This document shows positions 37,840 to 45,531 of a DNA stretch of 64,000 nucleotides, piece by piece (within the stretch, counting starts at the first letter, position 1; each line of letters opens with the position of its first letter). The notes beneath the pieces are model-generated. The model was given only the letters and a program-made list of their open reading frames with translations. It made no database searches and was not told where the DNA came from. The stretch covers positions 4,898,001 to 4,962,000 of the forward strand of contig NZ_CP018047.1 of NCBI RefSeq assembly GCF_002009175.1, written 5' to 3'. The stretch is from Streptomyces niveus. GTDB taxonomy: Bacteria > Actinomycetota > Actinomycetes > Streptomycetales > Streptomycetaceae. A program made the position numbers and the translations under genes.

Positions 37840-38394
37840 TGCTCTCCCACCCCTGTGCGATCCGCGCCCGGCTCGTCGAACCGGGCGAAACTCTGGCCAT
37901 TCGTCGGGGAATCGCCGCGGCTTGAGGAACGGCGAGTCCGCATGGCCGGCCGGAGAGTGGGTCCGGCCGGGTTCGGCTACGGACAGCTCGGCGTGCCCTT
38001 CCGCGCAGCGCGCAAGAAGGCTCCGTTCCCCCCGTCACTCTCAGCTGTACGATCCCCACCCCACAGCTACGAGACGCGGTGGTGGACTATGCCACGAGTC
38101 CCTGACCTGCACAAGAACACATGTCCGACATGGTCCGTCACGCGGTGAACACGTTTCCTCTACGTGGGGTACATGTCGGAGTCGTCGTTCTGTACGCGGA
38201 GCCGCCGCGGCGCCCGGCGTGCGAGCGCGGCGACACGGCGGGGAGAGGGCGCCGGCGCGGAGCCGTGGATGCCGATCCCGCGCGCTCCTTGCCGGGGCTG
38301 CATACAGTCATGCAGAGTTCTCGTTGACTGAATAGAGACAGCCCAAGCCCACAGCCCAAGCCCACAGCCCAAGCCCCGAAGGGCGGTGTCCCCC
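37840..38394. promoter_or_regulatory. Island right flank and lyase promoter region
   Basis: A 555-nt gap, the longest in the window apart from the relic zone. It contains the promoter of the Rhs operon (minus) and of the lyase gene (plus). An inverted repeat TGCAT-acagtc-ATGCA lies at 38299-38314, and TTGACT at 38323-38328 could be a -35. No integrase, tRNA or attachment-site pair was recognised at this edge. Confidence 0.4.
38338..38376. repeat. Three perfect tandem copies of a 13-bp unit
   Basis: ACAGCCCAAGCCC is repeated three times without change (38338-38350, 38351-38363, 38364-38376), right in front of the ribosome binding site of the lyase gene. It probably lies in the 5' UTR. Slippage could alter its length between strains. 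Confidence 0.85.
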
Positions 38395-39960
38395 ATGCCG
38401 GACGTTCCTGCCATCGTCGCGAGGCCCGCACTCGTCGTCCTCGACGGCCAGAGCCTTCCCGTCGCCGACATCGTCCGGCTTGCCGACGGGGCCGCCCGGC
38501 CCGTGCCCGGGACCGACGCCATGAAGCGGGTCGAGCAGTCCTGGCACACCGCGCGTGAACTCGCCGCCTCCGGGCGGGTGTACGGGCGTTCCACCGGTGT
38601 GGGTGCCAATCGCACCGAGACCGTTCCCTCCGAGACCGCCGCCGACCACGGATTGCGGCTGCTGCGCAGCCACGCGGGCGCCATCGGGCGTCCGCTGCCC
38701 GCCCGTGAGGTCCGTGCCATGCTCGCGGTGCGGGCCAACCAGCTCCTCGCCGGCGGCGCCGGACTGCGCCCCACCGTCGTCACCGCGCTCTGCGACGCCC
38801 TGACCTCCGGCGCGCACCCGGTCGTCAACGAGTTCGGCTCGGTCGGCACCGGCGACATCGCCGCCCTCTCCCAGCTCGGCCTCGCCCTGGTCGGCGAACA
38901 CCCCTGGCAGGGCGGCCCGCCGCCCGAGGCGCAGCCGCTCGACAACAACGACGCCCTCGCGCTCATCAGCAGCAACGCGCTGACGCTCGGTCAGGCCGCC
39001 CTCGCACTCGATGAGTTGGGGCGTCTCATCGCCGCGACCGAACTCGTCGCCGCGCTCTCGCTGCTCGCCGTCGACGGCAGTTACGAGGCGTACGCCGAAC
39101 CGGTCCACGCCGCGCGCCCGCACCCCGGCTCGTACGCCGTCGCCACCCGGATGCGGCACATCCTCGGCGCCCCCGAACGTCCCACCCCGCCGCTCGGCCG
39201 TATCCAGGACCCGTACGGCTTCCGCTGCGTGCCGCAGATCCACGGACCGGCACGGGACGCCGCCGACGCGCTGGAGAGGGCGCTCGCCGTCGAGATCAAC
39301 TCGGCCGCCGAGAACCCGCTGATCTGTCCCGGCACGGACGACGACCTGGCACCCGCCGCGTACCACCACGGCGGTTTCTACCTCGCCCAACTCGCGCTCG
39401 CCCTGGACCACTTCAGGCTCGCGGTCGTCCAGACAGCGCGGCTGTCCACCTCCCGGCTCTCCGCGCTGAACGAACCCGGCTTCACCCGGCTGCGCCCCTT
39501 CCTCGCCGACGCCGAGCCCGCGAGCTCCGGCGTGATGATCCTGGAGTACGCGGCCGGGGCCGCCCTCGGTGACCTGCGCGCCTTCTCCGCGCCGGCCTCG
39601 CTCGGTCACGCGGTACTGTCCCGTGGCGTGGAGGAGCAGGCCAGCTTCGCCTCGCTGGCCGCGCGGCAGACGCTGCGGGCGTGCGAGGCGTACCGTCTCG
39701 TCGTCGGGTGTGAACTCGTCGCCGCCGTAAGGGCGTTGCGCCAGCGGGGGCTGCGGCCCGAGGCCGAACTGCCCGTCGGCAGAGCCTTCGTCCTCGCCGA
39801 GTCCGTGCTGGAGGCGGAGATCGCCGACCGGCCGCTGACCGACGACGTGACGGCGGCGACGATGCTGCTCGACCAACTCGCCGCCACGGCGGACGACATG
39901 ACACCGACGGGCACGGTGGGTGGCACCGGCACGACAGGCACCACAAGGGGGATCGCGTGA
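38395..39960 (+). CDS. HAL/PAL-family aromatic amino-acid lyase lacking the Ala-Ser-Gly MIO triad
   Basis: Protein of 521 aa in the histidine/phenylalanine ammonia-lyase superfamily. Conserved active-site blocks are present: YGRSTGVGANR (catalytic Tyr loop), LLRSHAGAIGRPLP, NNDALALISSNALTLGQAAL, IQDPYGFRCVPQIHGPARD, EINSAAENPLI. At the place of GSVGASGDLAPL it has GSVGTGDIAALSQ (residues 148-160), one residue shorter and without the Ser that cyclises into MIO. Either it uses another electrophile or it is not an ammonia-lyase. Start ATG 38395 lies 8 nt after GGCGG. Its stop overlaps the RpiR-type regulator (GTGA), so they form one operon. Substrate unknown; proximity to hut genes suggests amino-acid catabolism. 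Confidence 0.85.
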   Translation: MPDVPAIVARPALVVLDGQSLPVADIVRLADGAARPVPGTDAMKRVEQSWHTARELAASGRVYGRSTGVGANRTETVPSETAADHGLRLLRSHAGAIGRPLPAREVRAMLAVRANQLLAGGAGLRPTVVTALCDALTSGAHPVVNEFGSVGTGDIAALSQLGLALVGEHPWQGGPPPEAQPLDNNDALALISSNALTLGQAALALDELGRLIAATELVAALSLLAVDGSYEAYAEPVHAARPHPGSYAVATRMRHILGAPERPTPPLGRIQDPYGFRCVPQIHGPARDAADALERALAVEINSAAENPLICPGTDDDLAPAAYHHGGFYLAQLALALDHFRLAVVQTARLSTSRLSALNEPGFTRLRPFLADAEPASSGVMILEYAAGAALGDLRAFSAPASLGHAVLSRGVEEQASFASLAARQTLRACEAYRLVVGCELVAAVRALRQRGLRPEAELPVGRAFVLAESVLEAEIADRPLTDDVTAATMLLDQLAATADDMTPTGTVGGTGTTGTTRGIA

Positions 39961-40793
39961 GCGACAGTCCGGCCGCCCGGCTCCAGCAGCTCTTCGAGGG
40001 GCACCGGCTCACCCCCACCCAGCGGCGCATCGCGCACAGCATGGTGCGCCGGGCCGCCGACGCGCCGTTCCTGTCCAGCGTCGAGCTGGCGGAACTCGCC
40101 GGCGTCAGCCAGCCATCGGTGACACGGTTCGCCGTCGCGCTCGGCTTCGACGGATACCCGGCGCTGCGCAGGCATCTGCGGGAGGTCGCGCCCGCGGGCC
40201 GGGCGGCGGGCACCTCCGAGTACAACGAGTACCAGCAGGCCGTGCACGCCGAGTTGGAGAATCTGCGCCAGCTCGCCGATCTGCTCGCCGACCCCGGCCC
40301 GGTCGAGCGGGCCGGCCGCGTACTCGCCGCGTCCACCCCGCTGCCCGTCCTCGGTCTGCGCGCCGCGTCCGCCCAGGCCACCGGCTTCGCCTACTTCGCC
40401 GCCAAGGTCCACCCCGACATCCGGCTCCTCGACGAGGGCGGCACGATGCTCGCCGACCGGCTCGACGCGGCGCGCCGCGCCGGTGCGAGCGCGCTGCTCT
40501 GCTTCGCGCTGCCGCGCCATCCCAAGGAGGTCGTGGAGGCGCTTGACCACGCGCGCGAGGCCGGACTGTTCGTGGTCACCGTCGCCGACTCGGCGTTCGC
40601 GCCCGTCGCCGCCCACAGCGACCTGCTGATCCCGGCGGCCGTCGGCACGGGCCTCGCCTTCGACACGGCGTGCGCGCCGATGCTCCTGGGACGGGTGCTG
40701 CTGGAGGCGATGTGCGACGACCTGCCGGACGCGCAGGCGCGCCTGGAGGACTTCGACGTACGGGCCGCCGCCCGGGGCCTGTTCGTCGAATAG
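39957..40793 (+). CDS. MurR/RpiR-family transcriptional regulator (HTH + SIS)
   Basis: DNA-binding regulator of 278 aa. N-terminal RpiR winged helix at ~1-77 (LTPTQRRIAHSMVRRA ... AELAGVSQPSVTRFAVALGFDGYPALRRHL). C-terminal SIS domain at ~115-245, which normally binds a phosphosugar or related ligand (VLGLRAASAQATGFAYFAAK, GASALLCFALPRHPKEVVEALDHAREAG). Translationally coupled to the preceding lyase gene through GTGA, so it is likely an autoregulator of that operon. Ligand unknown; pairing of this regulator type with lyase/hut genes fits nitrogen or histidine control. Confidence 0.92.
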   Translation: MSDSPAARLQQLFEGHRLTPTQRRIAHSMVRRAADAPFLSSVELAELAGVSQPSVTRFAVALGFDGYPALRRHLREVAPAGRAAGTSEYNEYQQAVHAELENLRQLADLLADPGPVERAGRVLAASTPLPVLGLRAASAQATGFAYFAAKVHPDIRLLDEGGTMLADRLDAARRAGASALLCFALPRHPKEVVEALDHAREAGLFVVTVADSAFAPVAAHSDLLIPAAVGTGLAFDTACAPMLLGRVLLEAMCDDLPDAQARLEDFDVRAAARGLFVE

Positions 40794-40888
40794 GGCCGTC
40801 CTGCTTCGCCGTTCTCAGGAAATGCTCAGGAAACGGCATTAATCTGCCCGCCAAAACTTCTGTGAGGTTCTGTGAAGAGGAGGCGGCC

Positions 40889-41614
40889 GTGGGGCGCGCA
40901 GGACAGCAGTCGCTGGCACGGGTGACGGTGATCGTGAGGGCCGGCGCGGCCCCGATGTGGTGGCTGGGGATCCTGGCCGCCGCGCCCGGGGCGCTGATCC
41001 CCGGACTGACCGGCCGCTGGGCCGGGCTGTACATCGGGGCGGCGCTGTTCGTACTGACCGCGGCGGTCGTCGCGGTCGTACGGCGCCGGCGGTACGACGG
41101 GTGGGCGGAAGCCGCCTCGCGCGCCGGGAAGTTCGACTATCTCCAGGACCGCTCGGTGACGCTGCGGGTCTGGCGGCGGGCCCGTGTGTGGTGGCTCGTC
41201 GGTGGGTTCCTCGCGGCGGTGGCCCTCTCGTTCGCCGTACCGGTCGCGGGCGGCGCGGCCCTCGCGGGCGCCGGTGCCGGGCTGTGGCTCAAGGCCCTGC
41301 TGCTCGGCCGCCGTGAGCGCGCGGGGGAGGAGCTGCTGTGGGTCCGTACCGACTGGGCCGGGCGCGGCAGCCCCGTCGGCGAGAAGGTCAAGGGCTTCCG
41401 TACGACCGGGCTCGAAGCCGGGGACGCCGCGCCCGGTGGGGCGCGGCGACCCCGCGTCAGGAAGGCCGGGGGCGCCGGGCCGGTCAAGGCGGCCAAGGGC
41501 GCCGGGGTGGCCGGAGCAGGCAGGACGGTCAAGGCGGCCAGGCCCGCGAAGGCCGCGAAGGCCGAGCGGGAGGGGACCCCCGTCACACCTCCAGTTCGTT
41601 CTCGATCTTCTTGA
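40889..41614 (+). CDS. Hypothetical integral membrane protein with basic C-tail
   Basis: Protein of 241 aa. Start GTG 40889, 6 nt after GAGGAGG. Four hydrophobic segments form two hairpins ([76 protein letters not shown]), separated by a cytoplasmic loop with [20 protein letters not shown]. The C-terminal ~80 residues are a Lys/Ala/Arg-rich low-complexity tail, perhaps DNA- or membrane-interacting. The 3' end overlaps the convergent Roadblock gene by 32 bp. No family recognised. Confidence 0.75.
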   Translation: MGRAGQQSLARVTVIVRAGAAPMWWLGILAAAPGALIPGLTGRWAGLYIGAALFVLTAAVVAVVRRRRYDGWAEAASRAGKFDYLQDRSVTLRVWRRARVWWLVGGFLAAVALSFAVPVAGGAALAGAGAGLWLKALLLGRRERAGEELLWVRTDWAGRGSPVGEKVKGFRTTGLEAGDAAPGGARRPRVRKAGGAGPVKAAKGAGVAGAGRTVKAARPAKAAKAEREGTPVTPPVRSRSS

Positions 41615-41957
41615 GCTGGTGTCTGGCCATCGCCAGATTCGCCCGCTGCTTGTCCAGCGCCAGATAGAGGAACAGACCGTTGTTCCCCCGTCCCTTGAGC
41701 AGCCGGATCAGGTGGTACTGGCCGCCGAGGGTGATCAGGATGTCCTCGATCTCGTCCTTGAGGCCCAGCATCTCCATGGTGCGCACCTTCGCGCGCACCA
41801 CATCGGTGTTCCCGGCGGCGGCGACCGTCAGATCGAGCTCCTTGCCGCCGCCGACGGTGCCGAGGGCCATGCCGCTGGTGTAGTCGACGAGGGCGGCCCC
41901 GACGGCGCCTTCGATCGAGGTCGTCGCTTCTTTGAGAGCCGCTTCGGTGTTGGCCAT
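41583..41957 (-). CDS. Roadblock/LC7-domain protein 1
   Basis: Small 124-aa protein. The whole chain is one Roadblock/LC7 fold: an N-terminal helix, the central beta-hairpin [19 protein letters not shown], helix [17 protein letters not shown], then [20 protein letters not shown] and a C-terminal helix [19 protein letters not shown]. Roadblock proteins in actinomycetes and myxobacteria act as partners of small GTPases (MglB-like). Start ATG 41957; AAGGAAG is 10 nt upstream. Last gene of a four-gene minus-strand cassette. Confidence 0.88.
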   Translation of the reverse strand: MANTEAALKEATTSIEGAVGAALVDYTSGMALGTVGGGKELDLTVAAAGNTDVVRAKVRTMEMLGLKDEIEDILITLGGQYHLIRLLKGRGNNGLFLYLALDKQRANLAMARHQLKKIENELEV

Positions 41958-42080
41958 GGATGTCGCACTTCCTTTTCGTCTCTGAGGTGTTCGGGTCTGG
42001 GTGGCTCGGGTCCGGGTCGCTGGAGTCCCGGTCGCCGGGGTCCGGGTGGCTCGGGCGGGTGTTCCACTGGAGGCCATGGG

Positions 42081-42500
42081 TCAGGCGTTCTCCGGTCGTT
42101 CGAGGGCGCTGTCGACCAGGGCGCCGATCCGGGCGCCCGACCGGCGGGCCTCCAGATGGAGCCGGCCGACATTGATCCGCGGCTCGGCGAGCACGGTGAG
42201 GACGGCGGAGCCGCCCGCCGCGTACGTGGCCACATAGCCGCGCTCGCCCCTGATCAGCAGTTCGCGGAAGCCGCCCTGTCCCGTGCTGTCGGTCAGCCGC
42301 AGGGAGACGCCGAGCGCGGCGGCCGTCAGGGCGGCGACGCCCTCGGGCTCCGCGCCGTAGGCCCCCGCGCCCGGCCCCCCGCCGGTCAGTTCCTCGGCGA
42401 GGACCAGACCGTCGGTGCTCGCGGCCAGCGCGCCCGTGAGCTGGGGGAGACGGGCCCGCAGGCGCCGCAGCTCTCCGAGGACTTCGGCCTCCGCCGTCAT
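42081..42500 (-). CDS. Roadblock/LC7-like protein 2
   Basis: Protein of 139 aa with the Roadblock pattern: a helix (EVLGELRRLRARLPQLTG), then ALAASTDGLVLAEELTG (the short strand pair), a Gly-rich insert, and helices and strands GVAALTAAALGVSLRL ... GYVATYAAGGSAVLTVLAEPRINVGRLHLEARRSGARI. Start ATG 42500 (7 nt after GGAG) is preferred; an upstream GTG at 42542 overlaps the preceding stop and cannot be excluded. It lies directly downstream of the larger cassette gene, so probably co-transcribed. Confidence 0.8.
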   Translation of the reverse strand: MTAEAEVLGELRRLRARLPQLTGALAASTDGLVLAEELTGGGPGAGAYGAEPEGVAALTAAALGVSLRLTDSTGQGGFRELLIRGERGYVATYAAGGSAVLTVLAEPRINVGRLHLEARRSGARIGALVDSALERPENA

Positions 42501-42538
42501 CAGCTGTCTCCTCTCGCTGCGCAGCCGCAGGGCGCGTC

Positions 42539-43363
42539 TCACAGGTTTGCCTCCAACGCGTCACGGAGCCGGCGGAGCAGGGCGATGTCCGGATCTGCCG
42601 AGACCTCGGCGATCCAGGCGGGAAGGGCGGGGCGCACGGGGCGGCCCCCACGGCCGGAGCGGGCCCCCGGCGGCGGATCGGGAGGCGTGTCGACCAGGCC
42701 GGCCGCCGCCAGCCGCCGTACCTCCAGAAGGGTGTGGAACGCGGGGCGGCCCAGGGCCCAGGCGATGGCCGCCGGGGTCCGTGCGCCGTCGGCCAGCTCC
42801 AGCAGCGCGCGCTGCCGGCGGGTGAGCGACTGGCCGGACGCGGGCGCGCGGGGCACCACCGGCGCGGTGTCGACCGCCGGGTACGGCCAGACCTGGTCGA
42901 GCAGTTCGCGGCGGCGCAGCGTCTCGCGTTCGACCGCGGCCGCCGGGACGGGGCGCACCTGGCCTATCCAGTGGCCGACGCCGTAGCGGAACCGGGTGGG
43001 GCCGCTGCCCGGGGCCAGCGCGAAGAACGCGGCGTCGTACAGCGCGCCCAGATGGCAGATCTCCAGCTCACCGCCGCCGATCCGGCCGCTGTCGACGAGG
43101 AACCGCCCGACCTCGCGCCGGGCGCCCGCCTCGTCGATCGCCCGCTGCCAGCCCTCGCGCGGCAGTCGGCCGCCCGTGGTCAGCAGGATGTCGATGCCGG
43201 GCGCGGCGGGGCTCTCGGCGTGCACGACGCGTCCTTCGGCGAGATACAGGGTGCCGTGGTCGCGCAGGAGGGCGCCGGTGGCGCGCTCGTCGGCCAGCCG
43301 GACCAGCATGGGCGAGACGGGGGAGGCGTGCGGTGCGACGGGGGCCGCCGTGTCGGCGTTCAT
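42539..43363 (-). CDS. PATAN/DUF4388-like protein with C-terminal winged-helix-like region
   Basis: Protein of 274 aa. The N-terminal ~100 residues resemble the PATAN/DUF4388 effector-adaptor module (LADERATGALLRDHGTLYLAEGRVVHAESPAAPGIDILL). A middle part (LEICHLGALYDAAFFAL) and a C-terminal helical segment with LTRRQRALLELADGARTPAAIAWALGRPAFHTLLEVRRLAAAGLVD follow, which reads like a degenerate winged helix. ATG 43363 overlaps the stop of the preceding Roadblock gene (ATGA). PATAN-type proteins link signalling proteins to effectors; the role here is unknown. Confidence 0.72.
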   Translation of the reverse strand: MNADTAAPVAPHASPVSPMLVRLADERATGALLRDHGTLYLAEGRVVHAESPAAPGIDILLTTGGRLPREGWQRAIDEAGARREVGRFLVDSGRIGGGELEICHLGALYDAAFFALAPGSGPTRFRYGVGHWIGQVRPVPAAAVERETLRRRELLDQVWPYPAVDTAPVVPRAPASGQSLTRRQRALLELADGARTPAAIAWALGRPAFHTLLEVRRLAAAGLVDTPPDPPPGARSGRGGRPVRPALPAWIAEVSADPDIALLRRLRDALEANL

Positions 43364-43827
43364 GCCAGTACCAGCCGTTCGGCGAGCTGTTGGAGCCGGA
43401 GCCGGGCGAGCGCGAGATTCCCGGTGTCCCGGTCGAGCCACAGATGGAGGAAGACGCTGCTGTCGAAGGTCGTCTCGACGAACCGCAGGACGTGGTAGCC
43501 GGTACGGCTGGTGACGATCAGGTCCTCGACCGGCGGGCCCTTGCCGTCGCCCGACGCCTCCCGTGTCCCGGCGCGAGACGGCTCGCCGGACGGCCCGCCC
43601 GACGGTTGGGCGACCGGCTCGGCGGCCGGACCGTCCGGCGCGAACGCCGGGTACTCGGCTGCCGCCCGCGCCAGTTCGGCGGTCTCGGTCGCGGTCGTCT
43701 CGTGGTCACCGTTCGGCGACTCGCCCGCCGTACCGAGCGCCAGGCCGCTGGTCCAGTCGACGATCGCCGCTCCGCGGGCGCCGGGCAGGGCCATGATCTC
43801 GTGCAGACATGCGTCGATTCCGGGCAC
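43360..43827 (-). CDS. Roadblock/LC7-domain protein 3 with insert
   Basis: Protein of 155 aa. N-terminal Roadblock half CLHEIMALPGARGAAIVDWTSGLALGTAG, then a ~60-residue Pro/Ala/Gly-rich insert, and a C-terminal half VEDLIVTSRTGYHVLRFVETTFDSSVFLHLWLDRDTGNLALARLRLQQLA. The split halves match Roadblock protein 1, so the insert interrupts an otherwise normal domain. GTG 43827 follows GGAGG at 9 nt. First gene of the minus-strand cassette; overlaps the next gene by 4 bp. Confidence 0.82.
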   Translation of the reverse strand: MPGIDACLHEIMALPGARGAAIVDWTSGLALGTAGESPNGDHETTATETAELARAAAEYPAFAPDGPAAEPVAQPSGGPSGEPSRAGTREASGDGKGPPVEDLIVTSRTGYHVLRFVETTFDSSVFLHLWLDRDTGNLALARLRLQQLAERLVLA

Positions 43828-43962
43828 GCGGACTTCCCTCCCAGCCGGTCGTGCGTAAGGCACCGTCGTGCGGCAGTGACGGCGAGATTACGCAACGTCC
43901 CTGCCCTGCAAGGGATTTCGGGCATTTTCCGTTGGAACATGCCCCGCGGGGATAGGGTCGGC

Positions 43963-43992
43963 GCACGGAGCGCCCGTGCCGGCGCCCCGTGC
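43963..43992 (-). terminator. Terminator after the amino-acid permease
   Basis: GCACGGAGCGCC (43963-43974) pairs with GGCGCCCCGTGC (43981-43992) with one mismatch and a 6-nt loop, just past the permease stop on the minus strand. It separates the permease from the Roadblock cassette promoter. Confidence 0.6.
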
Positions 43993-44009
43993 GGTGTGCT
44001 GCGCGCGTC

Positions 44010-45422
44010 CTACTTCGTCACCTCACCGCCGGTCTTCGCGTGTTCCTCCGAACGCGCCTTGAGCACCAGCTTGTTGACCGCCCACAGCGCGATACCGATC
44101 GCGAGCAGCACACCGGCCCGGATGTAGACGTCGGCCGCGCGGTCGGCGAGCGGACTGGCCAGGACCAGCGCGGTGATCGCGCCCAGCACGGGCACGATCG
44201 TCGGCGCGCGGAAGTGCTTGTGCGGGACCGGGTCGCGGCGCAGTACGAGCGCGGCGACGTTGACGACGAAGAACACGCACAGCAGCAGGAACGCGGTCGT
44301 GTCGCCGAGTCCCTGGATCTCGCCCGTCGACACCAGCCCGATGGCCAGGACGGACACGAAGACGATGCCCACGACGGGCGTGCGGCGCGCGGGGAGCACC
44401 CGGCCCATGGCCTTCGGCAGGATGCGTTCGTTGGCCATCCCGTAGCAGAGCCGCGAGGCCATCATGATGTTGATCAGCGCGGAGTTGGTGACGGCGAACA
44501 GCGCGATCAGGGCGAAGAGTTTCGGCGGGAAGTCGACGCCGCCGGCCTTCACCACCTCCAGCAGCGGGCCGCTGGAGCCCTCCAGGGTCTTGTGGTCCAC
44601 CAGGAGTGAGGAGACGAGGGCGACCAGGACGTAGATGGTGCCGGTGACCGTGACGCCGATGAAGATGGCGCGCGGGAACGTACGGCTCGGATCCTTCGTC
44701 TCCTCGGCCATGTTGACCGAGTCCTCGAAGCCGACGAAGGCGAAGAACGCGAGGGCCGTCGCGCCGAGCACCCCGGTCATCAGGGAGAAACCGGTGCCGC
44801 TCGCCTCGAAGTCGGTGAGCCGTGACGGCTCGCCGTCGCCGGACATGACGGCGTACGCGCCGATACCGAGGATGATCGCCAGACCGCTCAACTCGACCAG
44901 GGTGAGCACCACATTGGTCTTCACCGACTCCGAGACGCCGCGCAGGTTCAGCGCGGCGAGCGCGAGGATGAACAGGATCGCGATCAGGGTGGGCGGCACC
45001 GCGTCGGTGAACTCCGCCAGATAGTCGCCGCTGAACGCGCGGGCCGCGGCGCTCGCCGACGACAGGCCCGAGCACATCACCATGAAGGCGACGATGAAGG
45101 TCAGGAACGGGACCTTGAACGCCTTCTGGGTGTAGAGCGCGGCGCCGGCCGCCTTCGGGTACTTGCCGACGAGTTCCACGTACGAGGCGGCCGTCAGGAC
45201 CGCGACGACGAAGCCGATCGCGAACGGTACCCAGAGCGCGCCGCCGACCCGGCCGGCGACCTGGCCGGTGGTGGCGTAGATGCCGGTCCCCAGGATGTCG
45301 CCGATGACGAAGAGGATGAGCAGTTTGGGGCCGAGGGCGCGTTTGAGTTCGGGCGTGTCGCCGGGCGGTGCCGGTGCCGGTGCCGGTGTGTCCGACGCCG
45401 TCGGTGTTTCGGATGCGGACAT
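44010..45422 (-). CDS. APC-superfamily amino-acid permease
   Basis: Integral membrane transporter of 470 aa with about 12-14 TM helices. Start ATG 45422 after GGGGGAAGG. Pro/Ala-rich cytoplasmic N-tail (~25 aa), then the APC signature in TM1 (LLILFVIGDILGTGIYATTG, the unwound GxG substrate loop). TM6 has ALAFFAFVGFEDSVNMAEETKDPSRTFPRAI, with the conserved FxGFE...EE..P. C-terminal hydrophobic pair YIRAGVLLAIGIALWAVNKL. It takes up or exchanges an amino acid, possibly cationic by the E(E)xxNP-type motif. It lies 109 bp downstream of the decarboxylase, suggesting a decarboxylase/transporter pair. Confidence 0.93.
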   Translation of the reverse strand: MSASETPTASDTPAPAPAPPGDTPELKRALGPKLLILFVIGDILGTGIYATTGQVAGRVGGALWVPFAIGFVVAVLTAASYVELVGKYPKAAGAALYTQKAFKVPFLTFIVAFMVMCSGLSSASAAARAFSGDYLAEFTDAVPPTLIAILFILALAALNLRGVSESVKTNVVLTLVELSGLAIILGIGAYAVMSGDGEPSRLTDFEASGTGFSLMTGVLGATALAFFAFVGFEDSVNMAEETKDPSRTFPRAIFIGVTVTGTIYVLVALVSSLLVDHKTLEGSSGPLLEVVKAGGVDFPPKLFALIALFAVTNSALINIMMASRLCYGMANERILPKAMGRVLPARRTPVVGIVFVSVLAIGLVSTGEIQGLGDTTAFLLLCVFFVVNVAALVLRRDPVPHKHFRAPTIVPVLGAITALVLASPLADRAADVYIRAGVLLAIGIALWAVNKLVLKARSEEHAKTGGEVTK

Positions 45423-45531
45423 GGAACGACCTTCCCCCGATCGATGGTGGGAAGTGTTCTGCCCGGTGCGGCCGGTCTGATTCCTCTCCCGTCCCGCTCC
45501 GCCCCCCATTCGCCCCATCCGGAGCCGGTGG

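Noticed and set aside
38338..38376. Possible CRISPR array
   Set aside because: The three 13-bp units are directly adjacent, with no spacers and no cas genes in the window.
24215..38394. Complete integrative element
   Set aside because: No matching attachment-site pair, no tRNA at either edge, no transfer or replication genes, and the integrase is deleted. Only a decayed island is supported.
38395..39960. Calling this gene hutH
   Set aside because: The MIO triad is missing and it is not in the hutU operon, so histidine ammonia-lyase function cannot be assumed.
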